NCBI GenBank assembly: GCA_037962975.1
Contig: CM075673.1
Coordinates: 158,864,667 to 158,928,666, forward strand
Direction: 5' to 3'
Origin: Clitoria ternatea
Taxonomy: Eukaryota > Streptophyta > Magnoliopsida > Fabales > Fabaceae
Length of the DNA: 64,000 bases
Part shown: one piece after another, positions 1 through 9,740 of the stretch
How positions within the stretch are numbered: the stretch's first letter is position 1
Layout: each line of letters begins with the position of its first letter
Made by a program: the position numbers and the translations under genes
Notes under the pieces: model-generated
The model's input: the letters and a program-made list of their open reading frames with translations, nothing else
Told to the model about the DNA's origin: nothing
Database searches by the model: none

Positions 1-341
1 AAAAATAAATATATACCTTTAACGTATAAAATAAAATCATAACACTTTCAACAAAAATCTAATTAATTTAGACGAGACATCCTGTTAATCATCAAAAATG
101 TAATTTTTTATTACAAATTATTAGGATTATTCAAAAATGTAAACAATTTAGGATAATTGTTTAACATGAACAGTTCCCCACTCCCGAACTTAAAATCTCA
201 ATTTAGGATCAGTACCTTTACATTAAGGTTTTTCCGATGTTTTACCTTAAAAACATTGGTAGCGATTCCACGGTTTCTGGAAAGAATCTGAGAACCTATT
301 TTTCTTTTTACGGTCGGCCTCCCGCCGTGATGCCAAATTAG
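1..341. other. Unassigned AT-rich flank
   Basis: I see no gene, RNA or transposon end here. It lies left of the point (about 342) where similarity to the second duplicated block near 25507 begins, so it is outside the duplication. Confidence 0.5.
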
Positions 342-700
342 TAAGTGCTTCCAAGATTGTCACTTTTGTGATGAGTTGGTTAATCAAACCAGAAACTATG
401 GATGTGACATGATCACCTTCATACTGTACATCTACCCCTCCTTAATAGTGTAAGCCAAGGATCAAGCTTACTTGCTTCTTTGTAAAGGGATAATATGTAC
501 CCCTAATACAAAAGCAGCCTCGGTCAAACCTAACCAAACAAAACAAAATTACTTAGTTTAAATAATGTGCAATAAAACAATAAATGAGAAATAATTAAAT
601 GTCTTTCCTAACTAATAATTCATGCAAAAGTGTATCGTTAATTTTCATTTTTTTTGGAATGTCCAACATAAAGTTGAACGGGGTGCGTTGTATCCTCTCA
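342..700 (-). pseudogene. Degenerate plant transposon-associated ORF fragment (S1 copy)
   Basis: On the minus strand this encodes remains of a protein segment read better in the S2 copy (25290-26090): a stretch like PFTAKQVSLILGLRYQGG followed by a QYEGDHVTSIVSGL-like run. An in-frame TAA replaces the glutamine of the YQGG motif seen in S2. The upstream part of the reading is cut by CACTA-1 at 704 and resumes near 5050-5090. The family is not identified with certainty. The style (short exon, then a GLR-type motif) recalls plant-specific transposon-borne ORFs found near Ulp1 or plant mobile domain genes. Non-functional. Confidence 0.45.
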
Positions 701-719
701 CTACACTAGTGGAAAAAAT

Positions 720-1070
720 GGATATAATCACGGTTAAAAATGGTCTTTAATCACGGTTAAAGAACCGTGGTTGTTGCAGCCGTGGTAGTAGATGAGGGCC
801 TTTAACCACGGTTAACAACCGTGGTAATAAATCACATCTAACCACGATTGTCGAGCATAACCGTGAATATAACAGACAATGTATATTCACGGTTATAGTA
901 GAAACCGTGGATAAAGAACATCTATATTCACGGTTGTTTAGAATAACCGTGAATATAAGTAGTAAAAAAATTCACTTACAGACTATGTATAATCACGATT
1001 ATGGTAGTAACCGTGGATAAATAGTGTCTATAATCACGGTTGTTACCATAACCGTGAATAAACACTCATT
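720..1070. repeat. CACTA-1 subterminal repeats, left
   Basis: A dense array of short inverted and direct copies of a motif of the form TATTCACGGTT / AACCGTGGATA in both orientations. Subterminal arrays of this kind in CACTA elements are the usual binding sites for the element's own DNA-binding protein. This is known for the family and inferred here. Confidence 0.8.
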
Positions 1071-1325
1071 TTTTTTAATATGGTTTCTATTTTATTATTT
1101 CCCAAACCTGCATTCAGACAACCAGTACAATATACAGTATCCTACCATATCCAGCAACAATATATAAAAAGAATGGTATGTATATAACAATTAATTTGCT
1201 ATCAATTCATAACAACCTAAAAAATGAAAGTATATACAATTAAGATGAATGTAATCTAATAAAAGTAAACCCTAAATCCTACTAGATACATACATAAGAG
1301 AATAAAGATCCTATATCTAGCTAAC

Positions 1326-3640
1326 TCATTTCCTGACTTCAATAAAGTATGCGGCCCATTGCTTTCTAACATTATCTACAAGTGTCTTTGAGAAATATGA
1401 CCGGTCCTTAAAGTACTGCAAACAATGCACAAAACAATTAGAACAAAAGCTATATTTATTACATGAAATTAATGAAATTGGTAGAAAAGTAGTCCAAATG
1501 ATGAGACTTACATCTGTCCATCCATCTACTAAATGTTGTTGAACGATGGTCAGCATGGTATGCATGACGTAACAGCCACACTCGAAGGTACCCTGCTGCC
1601 TGTAAGACTACAATGGACATAAAGTATAGAATAAGTGAATTCGTAACTTAAAAAATATATACTAAAGATTTGAATGAATACGATTGACTTACTTTTGGGT
1701 GCACCCACGCAACTTTTCTTCCGTTGCACTTATTTCCAACCAGTAGATTGTATCTAACCATCGCCTTACGTCAAACAAAACACAAGATAAGTTAGAATCG
1801 TATAGGTCGAAAAATGATGTAATCGAATTTGTACTTATTTTTTAGGGATTAACTTACCCGTCTACTATACTTTTTAGGTCTTATGGAACTGGTCGATGTA
1901 TAGTATCAAAGTACAGAGCAAGATAAGCCCGGGGACAGATCACCACAAGCGTCCAGTGAGCGCTGCAGTTACCAGTGATAAGTGAGACTTCAAAATGCAA
2001 AAATTAATGACAATAATTATGGAATAGAAGATTACCCTTTATGATAGGGGCCCATGTATATAGCCTTCCCAGACTCAAACATCCAATTCTGGATGTATGC
2101 CTGGGTGTCCCGCATAGTGTTTCCTTGCTTCTGTATGAGAGAGGGCTCTAAGAAACCATAAGTTCCTTCGAAACCCAAGTCCACACAGAGTTTGGTCAGA
2201 AACCTAAACAAGTTAAGACATGGTTAGTGACAAATAACTTGTATAATGAAAAAATTGGACAAAAAATGATATACTTACAGCTCCCATAGCTGAATGATGG
2301 AGATGTTCAGCATCGACGTCCCTGAAATAATCTCACACATGTCACTGTGTGTGATGTAAAGTGGTACTGCACTTGGACGACCGAACACTAGTGGCTGCCA
2401 TGGGACCTGAACAGTCTCCTCTCCTTGCTCATACCCGATGCGCCATAGCATCCGGATGAGATCATCGGTTGGGTCTGGCCTCTTTAATGCCTGTTCCTGT
2501 TGAACAATTGACAACCATCACAGTTTGTATCATAATTGACAATATAACAAAATTAGTTAGTGTTTAAGGTTTTTACCTGTCCAGGGGAAACCGACAGAAG
2601 TCTATTGTGCCACATCAGAAAGTGGCCCACCGCCTGACCTACGGTCTTCACCTATGGAGTTGCCACTGGCACAGCAGTATCCTCCTCGAGGACGAGCACA
2701 ACAAAGACCCTGGACATACCATCAGGTAATGTCTGATGGTGAACCACAGGGCCTAAGTTGTAGACCATGCTAGTGGCAACTGGCTCCTTCGACCCATCAA
2801 TAAACAGGTCACATTGACAGGTATCTGGTGGCTCGACCCCATCATCGTCAGGGTCAGCCACAGCGTACGACCCCTTAGTGCTAACCCTCCGTACCTACAT
2901 ATTTACACATCAAGCAGAAGTTATTCAACAATGAAATGAAGTGATTACAAACAATAAAACCGAAGAAGTTGAATAAGGAATCTAACCTGTGGGTCGCTAG
3001 GTGGTGCTGTAGTCTCCTGGTGATGGCTGAGTAAGGCCTTCATATCCTCCCTGAATCGGGCCATCTCCTGGTGGAGCCTAGATATCTCCTCCTGATACTC
3101 AGCCTTCACAACAGCCACCTTCTGCTCCATCAACTTCTCAAAGGAGGGGGCAGGGTCGGGAGCACCGTAATAGCTATGGAGGCCTGTGAAATATGAATGA
3201 TTAGCCCATAATTGTTTAACAGATAACAAAATGAAAGGATACAGTTATTTACAACTTACCTACACCTTGACCAACAGCACACGCTCTTCCTAGGTTCTCT
3301 GGCTTACCGATGGCGGTAGTCAAAATATCCTGCCTACCATGGGCTACGAAAGACCCTTGGGTTGATTGCTCAACCAAGGAATCCTGAAACCAAACAAGTT
3401 AGTGTTCACTTCCTTCATGTAAACCAAAAAACAGACACTGATACAAGGGGAATACTTACTATCCGTGAGGCGACCTCCTGAGCTTGTGAGGAAGTGTATT
3501 CCCCACTCTTCTTGATCCTGGCCCGTTTCCATTTGTCGTGGCGTGTAGATGGGGAAGGGGGATCCACAATACCAGTGTCAGGCTGACTAGTCTGACACTG
3601 ACTCAGCCTCTCCTGGGCCAGCCGCTCCTCCAACCTACGG
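1326..3640 (-). pseudogene. CACTA second gene, 3' part with Ulp1/C48 protease domain
   Basis: Minus-strand exons matching exons 4-13 of the CACTA-2 second gene (43481-46599). In translation order: an LEERLAQERLSQCQ segment (about 3640-3470), a coiled-coil exon rich in E, K and Q (3215-2990), an acidic ADPDDDGVEPPD exon (about 2890-2580), an exon ending SIIQLWEL (2514-2280), and the Ulp1 domain. The protease exons keep the AHWTL histidine, the LYFD aspartate, the glutamine before the catalytic loop (RQQGTFECG) and the catalytic cysteine, so the triad is present. Splice sites largely follow GT-AG. One in-frame stop (TAG after PVATP, near 2651) and loss of the first three exons make it a fragment. 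It is the best-preserved Ulp1 copy in the window. Confidence 0.8.
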
Positions 3641-3659
3641 TAACCCCCACGTGACAGTG

Positions 3660-4555
3660 TTGACTATGTAGAATAGTTCCATTGTTCCCACAAGGCATCT
3701 TGTGATGAATTCCATTTTTGATTGCTTTATAGTAATTTTCTGATTATTAGTTAACTACTATATAACAGTGTAGCTTGTATTATTTCTAAGTAAATTTTTA
3801 TTTTTATTTAAAATTTATGACCCACCCACATAATGGTAGTTAATTATTCATTATGTTAAACCCAGTATTCGGAGTTCCTATTGAGGTTACTATATAGAGG
3901 CCAGATTACAGCAAACTTGTCCCTCAAATATTAATCAAATGTACAGATTATTTAATAGTTTCAAGTAGTTATTTCTAGAGTAAGGCTTTACATCTATATG
4001 TGTTTGATGATTTTTTAATCAGATATCTTGCTGCTCCCTTTTAAAATTTACATCTATCAGGCAATGTCATAGGCAATGAAAACACAATGAGATTGAAAAA
4101 AATGAAAACACATGTCTAATCAGATATCTTGCTGCTCCCTTTTTACAATTTTTCATTAAATAGATTGAAAAAAAAATTAGCGCAACAATGAAAACACATG
4201 AAAACAGAGGCAATGTCACAGGCAATGTCAAATAAGCAGAGACAGAGTTCAGCTTTAACAATGAAAACACAAACTCAGAGACCTATATTTGTTCATGTTC
4301 GACTACACACAAACAAAGAGACAAGCTTTCCAGACAATGGTGATAAAGCATAACAACGAAGCAGGGCTAAAAAGTGAACAAAAGAAGAAGGGCAAGGGAG
4401 CACTTACTAGACAATGGTGAACGAAGAAGAAGAAGGGCACGCGAAAGAAGAAGGAAGTGAGCGGAGAAGCCTACGACCAACAAAGAGCAGGACGAGGAAG
4501 AAGAGAAAGTGAAAAAAGGCTGAAAGACGCGACTTTTGAAGTTTCAGAAACGATG
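3660..4555 (-). other. CACTA-1 internal noncoding segment
   Basis: Not coding. The outer part (about 3890-4540) matches, in inverse orientation, the CACTA-2 leader at about 27115-28000, for example the run with GTCCCTCAAATATTAATCAA. Positions 3660-3890 I could not place in CACTA-2. The deletion junction that removed the TNP2 gene is close to 3640-3660, within exon 4. Confidence 0.6.
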
Positions 4556-5030
4556 CATATTCACGGTTCCCCTTAAAACCGTGAATATAACAACTGTGGA
4601 TAAATGTTAACTATATCACCACGGTTACGACCCCAACCGTGGATAAATATTAAATCTATTTTCACAGTTATAGAAACAACCGTGGACATACAGTACCCAG
4701 TGATTAAACCCTAAAACCTGAACTATATATCCACGGTTGGAAATACAACCGTGATTATAGACATCAATATATATCCACGGTTAACATCATAACCTTGATC
4801 ATACCCATGAATATATAGTCACCATGGATATATATTTCAGGTACTATATATCCACGGTTGACTCCTCAACCGTGAATATATATTGAGGGTACGATCACGG
4901 TTATGATGTTAACCGTGGATATATAGTTTTCTCTGATTATATCGTTCACCTTATAATTTTAAAAATGTCACACCGCATGTTTTTATCACTGATCCACTTC
5001 AACCCGTGAATATATCCCGTTGTTATATCC
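4555..5030. repeat. CACTA-1 subterminal repeats, right
   Basis: More than a dozen CCACGGTT / AACCGTGG motifs in both orientations, often paired as short hairpins with 6-10 bp loops. They match the left subterminal array of CACTA-2 (26600-27110) in inverse orientation. Confidence 0.8.
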
Positions 5031-5049
5031 AATTTTTGCACTAGTGCGA

Positions 5050-5115
5050 TATGCGCTAAACTCTTCATCTTTTAAACTTTTGATATAGGCTGCTCTACCA
5101 TGTCAAACTACAATG

Positions 5116-5177
<62 letters not shown>

Positions 5178-6580
5178 TTAAATATATAAAAACTAACAAA
5201 ATAAAAATATTAGTTTTAATATATTAAATTATTTTTATTTTAATATTTATAATAACTAGTACTCTTTTTGATAATTTTACCCCACACTATCATTTTTTCA
5301 ATCTAACTCTACCAAAATTTTTACCAATTAAACATAATTATTACTTTCTAACTGACTTTTTCAATATTATCATTCAAACATAAATTTCATTTATAAAATC
5401 TCAGTTTTCTCAATCCGTTTATAAAAGCCCTAATTTTCCAAGTAAAACTTTGAACCAGGCCTTACACTTACGACAAGATATCATCACCTATACACCAACT
5501 CATTATTTTAAATGTCACATATTCACTTATTAAGATCATGACATCCCGCAAGTTTACTTACAGTAAGTTCGGGATATAACTTATACACTTCAAAGAAACT
5601 ACCACATATCACCCATAGACTTATCGATAGGCTGTCAACTATTAAAAATTATATTTCATGTGTCTTTGACGTTTTTAGCTAAACTATTCACTTAATTTAA
5701 ATTAAAAGGAATCAAGATTTACCATTAACATCATTTAATAAAATTTTCCATTAACATTTCCGAAAATATATAAATATATAAATTATATGTTGCTTTAAAA
5801 AATATATAAATTTTATAGAGTAAAATATTTGTTTAAAACTACTACAGCACCACCCATGATATTGCCTTAAAATAACAATAAAAAGTGTAAAGCATTCAAT
5901 CCCCTTTGCAACATTTCCGAAAATATTTATTCCTTACAATATCTATTTTTGGTCAAAATATCTCACAATATCAACACATGCAATTCATTTATGGATCCGA
6001 TGACCCATTTTCATCAAAACATAGAACTCAAATCACGGCCCAGTAAATGAAACCACTTCCCTTCTAAAAAAAGACAAACTTTGACAAAAAAGAAATAAAC
6101 TAAGCAACAATCAATCATTTTAACTAAAGGGAAGTTACGGAATGATAGCAACAATTTATATATTATATGTTTTTTAAGGTGTCATTAATGCAATTCAAGC
6201 AAATACCTCTCCTTACAGTCCACTTTAAAGGGAGTTTACATAAATCGTTATAGTCGAGTTATCAAACCGAAGTTTAACAAACAGAAAAAAAAATCTATCA
6301 ATTCAACGGAGTTTTGACAGTTTTAAAATAAAAAATTAATATTAACTATTATTTTTTTTATTTTCATAACTTCATTTACCCAATTAGATACCAAATGAAT
6401 TCATAATTTTTAGACCCCACCATAAACCAAAACTCTGGGTCCTTAAAAGACAAAACCTACTTTGAAACTATTTATAAATCTTAGGCCGGACATATATTAT
6501 TTATTAAAAATTAAACTATGATTGTAAAATAACTACTTTAATATGATTAAGATTAAAATAATATAAGAATTCTTACCTTG
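5050..6580. other. AT-rich noncoding block of S1
   Basis: No open frame worth calling. It is shared with S2 (25857-26570 and 47417-47811). It contains the empty target site (cat, 5614-5616) into which CACTA-2 inserted in S2. Confidence 0.6.
5117..5176. repeat. (AT)n-(AC)n microsatellite
   Basis: About 44 bp of AT dinucleotide running into about 16 bp of AC. The S2 counterpart near 26103-26126 has only a few units, so the tract expanded after duplication or contracted in S2. Confidence 0.9.
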
Positions 6581-6939
6581 TTAAATTAATCAAGGAAATC
6601 ACAGTTGTGATCGAATCTGATTGGTAGAGAAAGAAGAAGACGAAACATATCATATCAAAAAGGGAAAATATGGCTCTGACACCATAAAGAAAGAAAGGGT
6701 GCTGCAGAATTTTCTGAAATATATATTCATTGCTATATTTTTACAAGAGGTGGTGTACACATTTATATATACACAACATAACGGTAATAATATATAAAAG
6801 GAAATATATTTATGACACTTTATGATAATTGATTGATTTAATCCCATAAATCAAGGCAAGGTAGTTATACAAATTGTCTTTCAATGGCTTACTTGATTTA
6901 TCTGATGCTTTAATTGTGGAATCTACACTATTCTTAACA
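6580..6939 (-). mobile_element. Copia-type LTR, primer-binding site and gag-leader remnant (S1)
   Basis: On the minus strand an LTR-like segment starts TGTTAAGAATAGTG at 6939 and runs to 6685 (255 bp). It is followed directly by TGGTGTCAGAGCC (6684-6672), one base from the initiator-methionine tRNA primer-binding consensus of plant Copia elements, then a short gag-leader-like stretch. No second LTR or pol is seen, so it is truncated. The same remnant in S2 (52440-52796) shows that it predates the duplication. Confidence 0.6.
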
Positions 6940-8253
6940 GATATAAGATATAGTTGACCATTTCCATCTTATTTGTAGTGCAATCATTTCCATGAACTTC
7001 GTTCTGTTTGCTGGTTCATGAATCTAAAAACGGAACAAAGTAAAATTTAGAGAGACAAAATGTTGATTTTTTATTTTGTTTTTTGTCTTTTTAAACTTTA
7101 CTTGTGTCGTTTTTAAAAAAATTTATTATAAAACACACCCTTAATATTCTTATTAAAAAAATGTTGATCTCATGTTTGAGTTCTAAATAAAAAAAAACCC
7201 TCTAAAAAATTAATCTTTTTTAACTCAGAAAATTGTTTTAAATAAATAACGAGTCATAATGGTTAAATCAATAACAAAATTGCTCCACTCTCGTTTATTT
7301 TTTCCCTTTTTTATATAATTTTCATTCTTATTTACTTTTATTATATTTCACATGATTTTTCATTCTTATTTACTTTTATTATTTTTTTCCCTTTTTAAAT
7401 ATTTTTCATTCTTAAAAAAATGTGCTATGAATGTGGGCCTAACCCGTTTAAAGGTGGGTTGGTAGGTCAACCCACTTTCATTTTCCTATTTTTTAAAAAA
7501 TATATATTATTTTTATATCAAAATAGAATGTCTTTAAAACTATTTTTATATATTTGAAACCATTTTAAAATTTTTATTATGGTCAAGTTCATAGTAGTTC
7601 ACGTAATAAATTAATAGTGTTTTCAATTGTGTTAAATGCATTTTTTTCACTCATAAAATGGTTCAAAAGATATGCAATTAACCAATTTTAAAAGGTATTA
7701 ACCCAGAATGTGTACCGTAGTAACTACACTAAATCTTACTATTTTAAAAACTTTAATATAGTTCAAAATATATAAAAATAATTTTAAAGACATCCATGGT
7801 GATAAAGAAATGCACTTAACCCAATTTAAAACAATATTAACATATTACGTGAACATAAACTATGCATATTTATTATATTAGTATGCGTTATAATTCAATT
7901 ATTCCAAATCATGAATTTAAATATAATATTGAATTTTTAATAAAAATGAAATATTGAATTATATGCATGTTGTTATTATAGGTTACAAAAGGAAAAACTT
8001 CACATGATATAATAAATGAGAACAATTAGTTATCAAATTAAAACTGTTAACAATTAAAAGTAAAATTAAGGATAAATAAATTGAAATCACGTTTCTTAAT
8101 TAATTGGTTATAATAACGCATTAAATTTTTGTAACTTCATTTTTTACATAAGTGCTAACAATAATTATGAATATTATAACATATTTAAATATAAATATTG
8201 TATATACATATTTATTATATTAATATCCATTCTAAATTTAATTATTTCATTGG
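6940..8253. other. AT-rich noncoding block of S1
   Basis: No gene seen. Homologous to about 52797-54452 in S2. From about 7440 it includes a GC-richer patch of AACCCACC-type repeats that also occurs in S2 near 53740. Ends at the Gypsy-1 target site attgg (8249-8253). Confidence 0.5.
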
Positions 8254-9057
8254 TGAACTGGTCTGGACCGGGGTCTAGGATCCGGTGTGGGACCAGCCAC
8301 AAGGGTGCAGGTGCTCTGGGGTTTGCACACCGGTACAGCGGGTATCCGGTGTTGTAGTCCGGCCTCTCAGTGGGAGAAACCGGTCTTGTTGTCCTGGAGA
8401 TCCTTCACACCAACGATTCGCGTTGAGAGAGGGCGAAAGGTGGTGCTACCTGCGAAGATTCTCCGACGCTCAAGTCAGAAGAGTGTATGAACTCAGTGAA
8501 TGCTCAAGCAATACAATAGTAAAGAGTGAGTTAGGACAACGTAACCTTGCATGTGTTTTAGGTCATGCTATTTATAGTTGAACGTAGGAAATGAATCGTT
8601 GGATGCAAGTGGGCCCATTGGCTCTGATAGCGTATGAAGTGTGTCAATCAAAGTGGCCCAGTACTCAGAATGTGTCAGGAGGGTAGGTCAATTATCAGAG
8701 TACGATCCTGTGATAAGGATGGGGGATAATCACTTTTTCTGCATATTTTGCTAACACATGTACTTGCTCTCTGAGGCCATTGACATGACATATTCCGCTA
8801 TGTTGGGTATCTTTGCTGATAAGTTATAAGGAACTCTTATCTTATAGTGATTCTGAGACAAACGGTTATATAGACGTTCGGTAAGAGCGAGTGAAGTATC
8901 TATGATAGAGAGAATGAGTAGAACGGCTGATGAGATAAGAGCGGATGGAGGGATATCGGAAGTCCGGTGTGGCACTGCCTGAACTGTGACACCGGTTTCC
9001 CTCTCATGAAGTCATTATGACGTCATAACTTTGGGGACCGGTATCCAGACCGGATCA
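8254..9057 (-). repeat. Gypsy-1 3' LTR
   Basis: 804 bp, starting TGATCCGGTCTGGATACC and ending GGTCCAGACCAGTTCA in element orientation. Paired with 19041-19844. Confidence 0.95.
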
Positions 9058-9068
9058 TTTGTCCTCTA
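9058..9068 (-). promoter_or_regulatory. Gypsy-1 polypurine tract
   Basis: Directly next to the 3' LTR. In element orientation it reads AGAGGACAAA, the plus-strand primer position. Confidence 0.75.
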
Positions 9069-9564
9069 GCTTGTATGAGGGACTGTTAAGTTGCTCATAT
9101 GAGCTATACAGCCCTTGAGAAGTCTGGATGCCGGTAGAACGTTCTGGAAATTCTTTCTGAAAACTCTGTAATATCCGTTCTGCCAACTGAGTTACCACTC
9201 TTCTCGTGCCATATGCGATGAATTCAGACAGCGTTTCATAATAAGGGAAATCCCAAGAGTTTTTAGAAATCAAAACCCTTGGTATTCGAAGAGTGGTTGG
9301 GGTGCATTAAATGCGTCTGAAATGATTGGACATTAAATATGTCTTTTTACGCACGAGCCATTACTTCGCAGGAATGTAACCGTCGGTTGGGCTTATTGGG
9401 CCTGGGTTTCAACTGATGAAGGCCCATTTTGTAAAAACCTTTACTAAAACGTTACCCTTTTCGCGCTTTAACATTACGAAACGACGGAGTCGTTTGAATT
9501 CGAAAGATTGCGTTTTGAAGTAAACGTCGTGACTTTCAACAGAGCACTGTGCTTCTTCGTTACC

Positions 9565-9572
9565 TATAAAAG
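9565..9572 (+). promoter_or_regulatory. TATA box of the Gypsy-1 antisense gene
   Basis: TATAAAAG lies about 170 nt upstream of the antisense gene's ATG at 9741. The same box at nearly the same distance is present in Gypsy-2 (41686-41693), so the antisense gene appears to have its own pol II promoter outside the LTR. Confidence 0.65.
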
Positions 9573-9740
9573 GGACACTTAACGAGTTTTGGAATTCATC
9601 TTTGTCTTCAAGCTTAGTGAACCTCTGCTTAAATTTCTGGAGATTTCTTTGCTGCCTTCAACCTTCACACAGTTCCTCTCTCTTTTAGGTAACCTCCCTT
9701 TCCTTTATTTCCCTACAATTTTATTCATTCTACTTCCACC

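Larger units (their letters stand above)
704..5046 (-). mobile_element. CACTA-1, deleted CACTA transposon
   Basis: A 4.3 kb element starting CACTAGTGGAAAAAATGG at 704 and ending TTTTTGCACTAGTG at 5046, so it has CACTA-type terminal inverted repeats. Its sequence matches the two ends of CACTA-2 in opposite orientation. The minus strand carries the 3' part of the second CACTA gene (Ulp1), while the whole TNP2 transposase gene is absent, so it is a deletion derivative that would need a transposase in trans. The empty site is visible in S2 at 25856-25858 (tga). The flanking triplets are cta on the left and cga on the right, an imperfect 3-bp target duplication. Confidence 0.9.

Noticed and set aside
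4067..4270. Hydrophobic open frame suggesting a membrane peptide
   Set aside because: A translation of AT-rich noncoding CACTA-1 sequence; the homologous leader in CACTA-2 is not open in this frame.
8285..8581. 98-residue open frame in the Gypsy-1 LTR
   Set aside because: LTR sequence; the frame is antisense to the element and differs in the paired LTR.
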